From Bacteroidota bacterium (GTDB lineage Bacteria; Bacteroidota; Bacteroidia; CAILMK01; JAAYUY01), in NCBI GenBank assembly GCA_018698135.1, contig JABINZ010000263.1, positions 1-41,467 of the forward strand: DNA of 41,467 nt, read 5' to 3'. Under the pieces are notes generated by a model. The model was not told the origin of the DNA. It saw nothing but the letters and a program-made list of their open reading frames with translations, and made no database searches. The translations under genes and the position numbers were made by a program. Of the stretch, positions 28,355-35,333 are shown piece by piece (position 1 is the stretch's first letter; each line of letters opens with the position of its first letter).

Positions 28355-29209
28355 TTACCTAGCCTGTCTATCAAAAATGCTTTTATTCACGCTTTCTTTT
28401 TTTCTCTTTGCCCAAATAAGGCTGATGAAAAACATTAGAAATGCAAGTATGATCAATCCGACAATAAATGTATCGGAAAAAATTGCCGCCTTTGTGATTT
28501 GTTTTTGTTCAGCACTGGCTTTCAAATAAGCTGATAAATGAGCCATTTCTTGCAGTGTTAAACTTTGGTCTTGATACGTTATTTGCATAGAAGGAAAAGG
28601 CGGGGATGTCATAATTGCATTAATGCCAGCTTCTCCACCACTTGTTTTATAGGACAAACTCAAATCTTTTGCTAACAGACCACCTTCCCTTGCATTAGGA
28701 AAACTAACATGATGACAACTTAAACAACTTGCCCCTTTGTTTCTAAAAGCAAGACTTCCTTCAAAATAAAGTTGTCCTGTGTCTATATTACCAGGCCATA
28801 CTTTCACAACAATAAGTAAATCTTCTACAATTGGAATAGGCTGATCACCCGTTTTATCAATATATTTAATAATCGCTTTGATATCAGCATCTGATCCATT
28901 GTAATCTGGCATCAAAATATTGAAATACTCCTTTGCAATTGCTACTGCATCAGGATCACCACTATCGATCATTTTTTTTGAAGATTTAATAAAACTTATC
29001 TGCCATTTTTCGCTTCTCTTTGAAGAAATACCAGATAAATCGGGACCAACTAGTCTTCCTTTACCAATTGTATGACATGCTGCACAATTGGTTAAATACA
29101 ACTCCTCACCTTGCTGCGCAGAAAGAATGAATATTGGGAAAATAAAGAAAACAACCATCAATAGCGATAGACGATTTCCTTTAAAACTCGATTTAGTTTT
29201 ATTATTCAT
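28355..29209 (-). CDS. Membrane-anchored diheme cytochrome c of the nar operon
   Basis: 284 residues: a signal peptide or anchor (LSLLMVVFFIFPIFILSAQ, 14-32), heme site CAACH (42-46) with likely Met ligand in ILMPDY (Met100), heme site CLSCH (162-166) with likely Met ligand in FPSMQI (about Met208), and a C-terminal helix (FIVGLIILAFLMFFISLIW, 248-266). Two mono-heme class I cytochrome domains thus face the periplasm between two membrane segments. It is the first gene of the nar operon. Thermus has a diheme cytochrome narC in the same position, where it supports assembly and electron flow of the Nar complex; a similar role is inferred here. Confidence 0.88.
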   Translation of the reverse strand: MNNKTKSSFKGNRLSLLMVVFFIFPIFILSAQQGEELYLTNCAACHTIGKGRLVGPDLSGISSKRSEKWQISFIKSSKKMIDSGDPDAVAIAKEYFNILMPDYNGSDADIKAIIKYIDKTGDQPIPIVEDLLIVVKVWPGNIDTGQLYFEGSLAFRNKGASCLSCHHVSFPNAREGGLLAKDLSLSYKTSGGEAGINAIMTSPPFPSMQITYQDQSLTLQEMAHLSAYLKASAEQKQITKAAIFSDTFIVGLIILAFLMFFISLIWAKRKKESVNKSIFDRQAR

Positions 29210-29346
29210 GATGAGTATAGATTTTCATATATATGTAAATGAAAAATTATCCTAAATAATTTGCCAATGAAGTTTTCAGAATGACTTTTATCTAAGATGG
29301 AGGGCTTTACAATAAAGTTTTACACTTATCAATTTAAGCTTTTTTG

Positions 29347-29420
29347 GGGATTTTACTTATAGTTTGCCTCCTAAAATATATGCAAAATCCCTTTTGAAAT
29401 CATTTCGGTATTTAAATACC
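29347..29420. promoter_or_regulatory. Upstream region of the nar operon with two dyads
   Basis: GGTATTTAAATACC at 29407-29420 is a perfect 14-bp palindrome. GGGATTTT (29347-29354) and AAAATCCC (29384-29391) form a second, widely spaced dyad. Both lie 140-210 nt before the diheme cytochrome start. No exact TAnnTTTG element is seen in 29210-29498, though TATATTTT (minus, 29380-29373) comes close. These are the best candidates for anaerobic or nitrate control of nar. Confidence 0.35.
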
Positions 29421-29498
29421 TTATTTCCAAAATTATTTTATTAATTTATAATAGCCAAAAAAAATATGAATGATTAATTAGACTAGTTTTTATTATCT

Positions 29499-30179
29499 CT
29501 ATATTGTTATCAAACGTGGAAAAAGAAAGTCTTTTTCTATATGTATGTGTGCATAGAGTTTATTACTAAACTCAGACAACTTTTGATAATACTTCTTGAT
29601 ATTTTTATCTGCATATGAACAATTAAAACCATCACATCTTCTATTGAGTTGCTTTAATGCACCTTCTGCTTCATCATGTTCAATTTCAAGTTTCTTCATT
29701 TTGTTTTCAAGCAGCTGTTGATCAGATTCAAGAAATAATGGAAACAGGTTTAGCTCTTCTTCCTTGACATGCTCTAAAACCTCATTTGACAAAGAATTAA
29801 AGAAATTAATCGTTTCTACTAAATCAGGATAAATTGCTCTAAACTCTTCAAGTAATTCAGACCCTGACTTTGTAATTTCGGGAATACTTTCTTTTAAATA
29901 TGAATGATGTATTTTGAGTAAGTATTCAATTAGTAAGCTATTCTGAAGATTTCCAAATTCAATTTCGTCTTCAAAGTCAACAACTCCTCCTACTAATAGT
30001 TTATCAAGAATCATTGAAGCATCAAAACCAAATTTATCAGCTAAACGTTGTAAGGAGTAATCTTTATGCAGCTCAAAGTCAATATTTTTTGCCAACAAAT
30101 AAGTGTATATACTATAATCATTGGCTTTAAAATCAAAGAGTGTTTTTTGTAAATAATTTTCTTGTGTTTTTGATTTCAT
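29499..30179 (-). CDS. RIC-like hemerythrin protein lacking the N-terminal cysteine pair
   Basis: 226 residues laid out like iron-sulfur repair proteins RIC/YtfE/ScdA: a short ScdA_N-like helical domain (about 12-60) then a four-helix hemerythrin domain. The diiron ligand motifs are visible in LKIHHSYLKESIP, EHVKEEELNLFP, EIEHDEAEGAL and HIHIEKDFLFP. In the N-terminal domain, the CCGG of RIC is replaced by ELHK (36-39) while the surrounding pattern NIDF....YSLQRLADKFGFD is kept. It may bind or sense NO or O2 through the diiron site without doing RIC-type thiol chemistry. It has its own promoter at 30195. Confidence 0.85.
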   Translation of the reverse strand: MKSKTQENYLQKTLFDFKANDYSIYTYLLAKNIDFELHKDYSLQRLADKFGFDASMILDKLLVGGVVDFEDEIEFGNLQNSLLIEYLLKIHHSYLKESIPEITKSGSELLEEFRAIYPDLVETINFFNSLSNEVLEHVKEEELNLFPLFLESDQQLLENKMKKLEIEHDEAEGALKQLNRRCDGFNCSYADKNIKKYYQKLSEFSNKLYAHIHIEKDFLFPRLITI

Positions 30180-30194
30180 GATTTTGTTTTAATC

Positions 30195-30209
30195 CAAATA
30201 TACATATTT
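30195..30209 (-). promoter_or_regulatory. -7 promoter element with overlapping dyad for the RIC-like gene
   Basis: TATATTTG (minus, 30202-30195) matches TAnnTTTG and lies 16 nt before the start codon. AAATAT-AC-ATATTT (30196-30209) is a dyad with a 2-nt centre directly over it, which would suit a repressor. A -33 TTTG is not evident. Confidence 0.45.
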
Positions 30210-30275
30210 ATACGCATTCAGGTACTTGTTTTCCTATTTGTTTCAAAAGAATTAGCATTAGCCGTATTTATAAGA

Positions 30276-31259
30276 CTATAATCTGGCTAAACCCAAGAAA
30301 ACGGAATGAATAGTTATGGTAATTATCAACCAAAGATTCCTTGCAGTTTCTGGTTTAAGATTCAGGAATTTGTATTTGATGGAAGAGGTATGGCAGCTTG
30401 TTATGCAATCGCCACATAAAGTACATGTTACATCAGGAATTCTGTTTTGTATATTTTTAATACTCAAGGCATCATAATAGCATGTCTTCGTGCAAGCCAT
30501 GCATTCAGTACAATTCGAATCAATATACATTCTAAAAGGGTTAATGTATTTTGCATATCGAATGAGTGTTCCAACCGGACAGTATACTGTGCAATGATAC
30601 ATTTTATTCAGGTCTGTACTAACTATTAATATGATCATAAAACCTGCAATTCCAAATAGTGCAGCTGCTGCGGATATTAAGTTTAGCTCAACATTAAATA
30701 ATCGGAAAAGAATAGCAACAATTACCACAAAGAATAAAAAAGTGTGCTTGAGCACGTTTCTATAAGGGATACTTTTTCGATTTGGTTTACCTTTGGCAGC
30801 AACTATATTATCAATGGCTCCAAAATAACAAAGTTGACTACACCAAGCTGGTCCTGATAGAATAATTGTGCTTAAGAAAAGAATAGGCATGAAAGAAATA
30901 TGCCCACGATAAATTGGACCACCAACAATTAAGGCTGGAATTGGAAAATGCAGTTTTTCAGGATTCATTAAGAATTTATCAAAACCAGATGTGCCCAATA
31001 TTAATTGAGTAAAGAAAACAATTGAAAATAATGTCCAACTTCTTCTTCTCCAAACAGCCGTTTTTTCAGGGTCTTTCATTTTTGAAATCAGAAAAGCTGA
31101 ATAAATTGCCAATATCAAAATCATTCCCCAGCCGGAATAAGGGATGAATCGTTCAATTAATAACATGGGCTTTTCAACCTTCCATTGAACCATTGAAAGG
31201 ATAATTGATGTGATGGCAAAAGTCCAGATGGAGAGTTTGTTTTGTTTTAACCAGTTCAT
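30276..31259 (-). CDS. NapH/NosR-like membrane 4Fe-4S protein
   Basis: About 327 residues from the ATG at 31257-31259; the longer frame would need a TTG. Five to six transmembrane helices are followed by a soluble ferredoxin domain. Two CxxxC motifs next to helices, CSQLCYF and CTVYCPVG, are typical of NapH, NosR and related quinol-linked proteins. Two [4Fe-4S] sites, CTECMACTKTC and CTLCGDCITSC, follow. A last helix (LWLIITITIHSVFLGLA) ends the protein. It likely moves electrons from quinol or a cytosolic donor across the membrane to a reductase. Neighbouring RIC-like and DUF438 genes suggest a role in NO or redox stress, but this is inference. Confidence 0.8.
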   Translation of the reverse strand: MNWLKQNKLSIWTFAITSIILSMVQWKVEKPMLLIERFIPYSGWGMILILAIYSAFLISKMKDPEKTAVWRRRSWTLFSIVFFTQLILGTSGFDKFLMNPEKLHFPIPALIVGGPIYRGHISFMPILFLSTIILSGPAWCSQLCYFGAIDNIVAAKGKPNRKSIPYRNVLKHTFLFFVVIVAILFRLFNVELNLISAAAALFGIAGFMIILIVSTDLNKMYHCTVYCPVGTLIRYAKYINPFRMYIDSNCTECMACTKTCYYDALSIKNIQNRIPDVTCTLCGDCITSCHTSSIKYKFLNLKPETARNLWLIITITIHSVFLGLARL

Positions 31260-31364
31260 TGTATATTTCAAATTTCAAAAGGCAAATTTCAAATAAAATA
31301 CAATACAAAAAGATCAAATCTCAATTTGCTTGTGATATAGGTAAATTTCTAATGCGATCTCTGC

Positions 31365-32474
31365 TTAATTTAAGTACTTCAAATAATGAGAAAGAAACAC
31401 ATCATACAAGCGATAGCCATCATCCAATTTGATTAAATATCGCTTATCCAATAAAGTTTTCAGGACACGTTGCATACTACTTGAATTTTTTACACCAGAA
31501 AATTTAAGAAAATCGCCAGAAGTAGGAGCCACAACCTTATTCTTTAGAGCAAATGCACGTAAGCATGCAAACTGTTGATTTGTAAGCCTATCTGGCAATT
31601 CGCTATAGTAAACATGTTTTTCTTCCAGATACTCCAAATATATAATTTCAAAATCATTTACACTTTCCGGTAAGTTGTCAAGGCTATATAAATAATTGAA
31701 TATACTCTGAACATAGAAAGTATGGCCAAATGTTATGTTTAAAACGTGTTCAATAATGGCATCATTTATCTCTCTTTTTGACTTCTTAAATTGTTTTTGA
31801 ATAAAATCGCCATATTTTTTTTCATCAATTATGTCCAATGAAAACATTCTTGTAGAAACATAAAATGGTCTGACTGGATTGTTAAAAATTTCATTTATAA
31901 TATGATACTCACTCCCACTAAATACAAAGCTTATGTTGTTACTTGCCTGAACATATTTTCTCAATTTTGCTTCTAAAGCAAATTCTTTTTCATACTTCGT
32001 AATTTCTTGAAATTCGTCAATGGCCAATATTACTTTTTTATTTTGATCATTCAGGAAAAAAAATATTTCTTCAAGGCTTTTAAAAAGTTGTTTTTTTTCA
32101 GAATAATTCAGACTTACTGATGGAGTGCCATCAACACCAAAACTTATTGAAGTACCCAAAGATTGAATAAATGAAGTAAGTTTTTGCGGCAATTTTCTGC
32201 TAGCGAATAAATTACTTCGAATTATGGCATTCGCTATTTCATTTATAAATTCTGAGACAGTTTTTGTTCCCCAAAGGTCAGCATAAATACATATATAATC
32301 CTTCCTTAAATAATAGAACACATTGTAAATCAGTGCGGTTTTGCCAAGCCTTCTATATGCATAAAGCGTTATATCCTGCTGATTGGTAAGTGCTTTTATA
32401 ATACTATTGGTTTCCTTTTCCCTGTCACAAAAATAGTCTGGACTTTTATAATTCTTAAGTATAAATGGGTTCAT
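31365..32474 (-). CDS. AAA+ ATPase of the archaeal-ATPase (ATPase_2) type with C-terminal winged helix
   Basis: About 369 residues from the ATG at 32472-32474 (MNPFILKNYKSPDYF, the usual opening); the longer frame runs into the upstream repeats. P-loop AYRRLGKT (39-46), Walker B KVILAIDEFQE (147-157) and a sensor-like stretch SFVFSGSEYHI (about 181-191) are seen. Residues from about 300 form a winged helix (LTNQQFACLRAFALKNK, SMQRVLKTLLDKRYLIK). Such STAND-like ATPases are common, poorly understood genes, often mobile or associated with defence or toxin-antitoxin-like units. The 25-bp repeats directly upstream may be its own binding sites. It interrupts an otherwise NO-stress set. Function not assigned. 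Confidence 0.8.
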   Translation of the reverse strand: MNPFILKNYKSPDYFCDREKETNSIIKALTNQQDITLYAYRRLGKTALIYNVFYYLRKDYICIYADLWGTKTVSEFINEIANAIIRSNLFASRKLPQKLTSFIQSLGTSISFGVDGTPSVSLNYSEKKQLFKSLEEIFFFLNDQNKKVILAIDEFQEITKYEKEFALEAKLRKYVQASNNISFVFSGSEYHIINEIFNNPVRPFYVSTRMFSLDIIDEKKYGDFIQKQFKKSKREINDAIIEHVLNITFGHTFYVQSIFNYLYSLDNLPESVNDFEIIYLEYLEEKHVYYSELPDRLTNQQFACLRAFALKNKVVAPTSGDFLKFSGVKNSSSMQRVLKTLLDKRYLIKLDDGYRLYDVFLSHYLKYLN

Positions 32475-32505
32475 GATCAGATTATTTTGAATGTTTTTCA
32501 CATGT

Positions 32506-32575
32506 TGCGTCACGCATTGTGCGTAATATATGATTTATATTTACACAAAGTGCGTTACGCATTGTGCGTAAATAT
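32506..32575. repeat. Two 25-bp direct repeats upstream of the AAA+ gene
   Basis: Unit A (32506-32530) and unit B (32551-32575) share TGCGT-N-ACGCA-TTG-TGCGT followed by an A/T-rich end, one base different in the core, 45 bp apart. Each has three TGCGT/ACGCA half-sites, so it is both a direct and an inverted repeat. They lie 32-101 nt before the AAA+ start codon. A near -7 element (TATATTTA, minus, 32576-32569) overlaps the edge of unit B. Operator sites or a mobile-element end are both possible. Confidence 0.75.
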
Positions 32576-32651
32576 ACAAAACATTTTAAACTCTTAATCC
32601 AATTATAAAGAATATTATCAGTTAGATTGTCTGCTATTAGAGTGTGTCTTT

Positions 32652-33857
32652 TTAGGCATTCCAATCGAGTAAGCGTTGCTCTCCTTCCAAATTTTTAACT
32701 TCGGTGATATCCTGGCTCACCTCCAGCGTTCCCAAATAAATACCAGTATTTGCTCGCACGGCAAAATACTGAATTAATAAAAACTTTCCCTTAATGGATA
32801 ACCAAAACGAAGCCTTATCTTTTTCCCCTTTTCTAAAGGAAGTAATAATTTCTTCAACCACATGAACACTTTCTGGAGGATGGCAATTATTTACCTTCCT
32901 CCCGATGATGGCTTTCGATCTTGTAAAAAATCTATCTTTTGGATTCGAAAAGTAAGCCACTTCATCATTGTGATCTACAAAAGTCATATCAAATGGAAGG
33001 TGATTCATCAATTGAACCAACTGCTCAACACTTAGCTTTCCAGTTTCCATGTCCACAAATCCATCTTTCAAAGTGCCTATTTCTGAAACATCTTGAATAG
33101 GTATCGGAGGTTCAATGAATACAAATCCTATTTCGAAACTCTGTTTATGCATTTTTGCCCAAGCTTTCTCAGGAACATATTTCAGTGCAACTGGATACAA
33201 TATAAAATCCTCTCTAAAAATTATAGCATGCATTGCAAAAAACAAATCGGCTATCGATTTATTGAATTTCTTCAAGTCAAGATTTACTGCCATTAAAATC
33301 TCATCCAAATCCTTAAAATGCTTTCTTATGTCATCATGAATGGACCACATCACAGAAAGACATTTGTATTCAGGGAAATGTGATTCAAAATATGGAAAAA
33401 AGATATTTTCCTTTTTCTGGTAATGAATTTCAAATTTTTGCAGTTCTTTTAATTCCTTTCTCACAATGTCAATAGCTTGAATATCTTGTATTCCATTCTT
33501 TTTATTGATTGCCTGAATATAAGGCCGCATTTTATTGAGCTTATCTTTCAAATGATAATTTTCAAGTATCATGTAATACAGAAAATGATTTTTAGTGAGT
33601 TTTTTCCGCACATGAAGCACCAGATATTTGTAGAAAACATTCAGGATTTTTCCAATATTTGCTTTTATCGCTTCGATGGAATAGCCTTTATTCATAAGCC
33701 AATCAACTACAACCACAGTATCCTCTGGTGTAACTTTTTCAATGAAAGTCTGATATTCATTGATTAAATCAATCCCTTTCCCTCCTTCTATCATTCCACA
33801 GCAAAAGGCCAATAAAGCTTTTCGTCTAATCTCAATATGATTTGATATTTCTGACAT
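32652..33857 (-). CDS. DUF438 - hemerythrin - PAS sensor protein
   Basis: 401 residues in three parts: an N-terminal DUF438 helical segment (about 1-90), a hemerythrin-like four-helix domain (about 100-230; ligands in IHYQKKENIFFP, SIHDDIRKH and FREDFILYP), and a C-terminal PAS domain (about 283-395; LPFDMTFVDHNDEVAYFSN, NCHPPESVHVV, YFAVRANTGIYLGTLEVSQDIT). No output domain or membrane segment is seen. Such proteins are thought to sense NO, O2 or redox state through the diiron and PAS sites. The gene is divergent from ric, with which it shares a 298-bp promoter region, and has a -7 element at 33875. Confidence 0.88.
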   Translation of the reverse strand: MSEISNHIEIRRKALLAFCCGMIEGGKGIDLINEYQTFIEKVTPEDTVVVVDWLMNKGYSIEAIKANIGKILNVFYKYLVLHVRKKLTKNHFLYYMILENYHLKDKLNKMRPYIQAINKKNGIQDIQAIDIVRKELKELQKFEIHYQKKENIFFPYFESHFPEYKCLSVMWSIHDDIRKHFKDLDEILMAVNLDLKKFNKSIADLFFAMHAIIFREDFILYPVALKYVPEKAWAKMHKQSFEIGFVFIEPPIPIQDVSEIGTLKDGFVDMETGKLSVEQLVQLMNHLPFDMTFVDHNDEVAYFSNPKDRFFTRSKAIIGRKVNNCHPPESVHVVEEIITSFRKGEKDKASFWLSIKGKFLLIQYFAVRANTGIYLGTLEVSQDITEVKNLEGEQRLLDWNA

Positions 33858-33874
33858 CTTATTCTTTCAAACAG

Positions 33875-33896
33875 CAAATTTATAATGTTTTAACAT
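33875..33896 (-). promoter_or_regulatory. -7 promoter element and adjacent dyad for the DUF438 gene
   Basis: TAAATTTG (minus, 33882-33875) matches TAnnTTTG and is 18 nt before the start codon. ATGTT-TT-AACAT (33885-33896) sits just upstream, in the spacer, as a possible operator. Confidence 0.5.
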
Positions 33897-33977
33897 ACGC
33901 GCTAGCCTAAAAATGTTTAGTTTTTCAGATCATATATTTACCAAATTTCCTATGTTATATTATACCTCTATTATAAG

Positions 33978-34051
33978 AAAGCAGCCTTGCCATGAAAAAT
34001 AGCAAGACTGTATAGCTCAATAAACTGCTATAAAGCTATTTCTGCTTTTTT
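33978..34051. other. Structured intergenic element between DUF438 and ric
   Basis: AAAGCAG (33978-33984) pairs with CTGCTTT (34042-34048), enclosing two hairpins: CTTGC/GCAAG (33986-34006) and ATAGCT/AGCTAT (34012-34039). On the plus strand the outer stem ends in a run of six U, as an intrinsic terminator would. On the minus strand the first hairpin extends to nine pairs through a G-U pair, favouring a leader RNA of the DUF438 gene. It matches no RNA family I recognise. Confidence 0.4.
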
Positions 34052-34083
34052 GTTTCTTAATTATTTTAAGGCAAATATATAAA

Positions 34084-34130
34084 TTATAAAAAGACCCGTT
34101 TATCTTTTTATAAATATTTTACTACCTTTG
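34084..34130 (+). promoter_or_regulatory. ric-rrf2 promoter with an 11-bp inverted repeat operator
   Basis: TTATAAAAAGA (34084-34094) and TCTTTTTATAA (34103-34113) are perfect reverse complements with an 8-nt spacer. The -7 element TACCTTTG (34123-34130) follows; the dyad covers the -33 region and the spacer. A protein bound there would block polymerase. The obvious candidate is the Rrf2 regulator encoded as second gene of this operon. Confidence 0.65.
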
Positions 34131-34155
34131 TTTCAGAATTTTTAAAAGGAATAAC

Positions 34156-34881
34156 ATGGAGATAAAATCAAACACATCAATTGGAGAAATTGTAAGACAG
34201 AATTTTAAAACTGCTAAAATATTTGAAGACCTGAATATTGATTTTTGCTGCGGAGGTGACATCTCCTTGACAGAAGCGTGTAAAAAATCAAATATAGACA
34301 TCAATAAAATATTACCAGTGTTAAATTTGATGATGGATGTAAACGATCCTGATTCAAAATACCTGGATGGACTTTCATTAGAAAGATTATGTGATTATAT
34401 TGTTGATAGACATCATACTTATGTAAATGAAAACATCCCGTTTCTATTACAAAATTTAAAGAAACTTTGTGATGTTCATGGAGAAAATCATCATGAACTA
34501 TTTGAAATTAAAGAGCATTTTGAAACTGCTGCTGGCAATTTATCAATGCATATGAAGAAGGAAGAGCAAACACTATTTCCATATATTCGTAATTTAGAAA
34601 AAAATAAATCTGAAGCAGTTGAAAATACTTTTGAATCAGGAAAATTCCATGATCTTTTAAATGAAATTGACAACGAGCACCTGGCTGAAGGGGAGAGATT
34701 TCTGAAAATATCAAAACTAACACAAAACTATAGTTGTCCGCCAGATGGATGCAACACCTATCAGCTTACCTTTAAAAGCCTAAAGGAATTTGAACAAGAT
34801 TTACATCGTCATATTCATTTAGAGAACAATATTTTATTTAAAAAAGCAATTGAATTGGAAAATAATACAAAACAGGAATAA
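34156..34881 (+). CDS. ric: Iron-sulfur cluster repair di-iron protein (RIC family)
   Basis: 241 residues with both RIC domains. The N-terminal ScdA_N domain has the conserved NIDFCCGGDISLTEAC (CCGG at 31-34), and the hemerythrin domain has the expected His/Glu sets (DRHHTYVNENIPF, ENHHELFE, HMKKEEQTLFPYI, DNEHLAEGERF, HRHIHLENNILF). RIC proteins (YtfE, ScdA, DnrN) restore [Fe-S] clusters damaged by NO or peroxide. AGGA lies 5-9 nt before the ATG. The gene is followed by its probable repressor with a 2-nt gap, and it sits close to nitrate/nitrite respiration genes that produce NO. Confidence 0.95.
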   Translation: MEIKSNTSIGEIVRQNFKTAKIFEDLNIDFCCGGDISLTEACKKSNIDINKILPVLNLMMDVNDPDSKYLDGLSLERLCDYIVDRHHTYVNENIPFLLQNLKKLCDVHGENHHELFEIKEHFETAAGNLSMHMKKEEQTLFPYIRNLEKNKSEAVENTFESGKFHDLLNEIDNEHLAEGERFLKISKLTQNYSCPPDGCNTYQLTFKSLKEFEQDLHRHIHLENNILFKKAIELENNTKQE

Positions 34882-34883
34882 TA

Positions 34884-35333
34884 ATGTTGGCAAAAAGTAC
34901 TGAATATGCCATACGGGCATTGGTTTATATTCAATTACAAAATTGGAAAGAGAAACGTCCGGGAGTTATTGGGATTGCTCATGAAATTGAGGCTCCTGAA
35001 GCTTATTCAGCAAAAATTCTCCAAACCCTGACCAAACACAAACTACTCGAGTCGATGAAAGGGCGTGGAGGTGGTTTTTTTTTCAACCAAAACCAATCAA
35101 ACATTACACTTTATGAAGTAGTACATGTAATGGAAGGAGATGGATGCTTCCATAAATGCGGTTTCGGTTTAAAGGATTGTAATAGTGAAAATCCTTGCCC
35201 CTTGCACAACAGATATATTGAAGTGCGTGATGGTTTTTACGACATTGTTACATCAGAAACAATTCGAACTCTTTCAGAAAGAATCCTTAATGGAAATGCA
35301 GTGTTAAATAGATTAGACAAAGAAAATGTTTAA
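34884..35333 (+). CDS. Rrf2-family transcriptional regulator (NsrR/IscR-like)
   Basis: 149 residues. The winged helix opens MLAKSTEYAIRALVYIQLQ, typical of Rrf2, with the recognition region APEAYSAKILQTLTKHKLLESMKGRGGGF. Cys88, Cys92, Cys99 and Cys105 (CFHKCGFGLKDCNSENPC) are placed where NsrR and IscR bind a [2Fe-2S] or [4Fe-4S] cluster. Loss or nitrosylation of the cluster would release DNA. It lies 2 nt after ric in the same operon and would repress it through the dyad at 34084. Whether it also controls the nar, nrf or DUF438 genes is not shown; their dyads differ. Confidence 0.92.
   Translation: MLAKSTEYAIRALVYIQLQNWKEKRPGVIGIAHEIEAPEAYSAKILQTLTKHKLLESMKGRGGGFFFNQNQSNITLYEVVHVMEGDGCFHKCGFGLKDCNSENPCPLHNRYIEVRDGFYDIVTSETIRTLSERILNGNAVLNRLDKENV

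Noticed and set aside
31269-31293. Direct repeat CAAATTTCAAA twice, 14 bp apart, before the NapH-like gene
   Set aside because: Low-complexity A/T sequence of a kind common between genes here; no dyad and no clear link to a promoter.
32482-32664. A 60-codon minus-strand frame with repeated LRTMR peptides
   Set aside because: It is the translation of the 25-bp DNA repeats upstream of the AAA+ gene, overlaps that gene's start and the DUF438 3' end, and has no recognisable fold or RBS.
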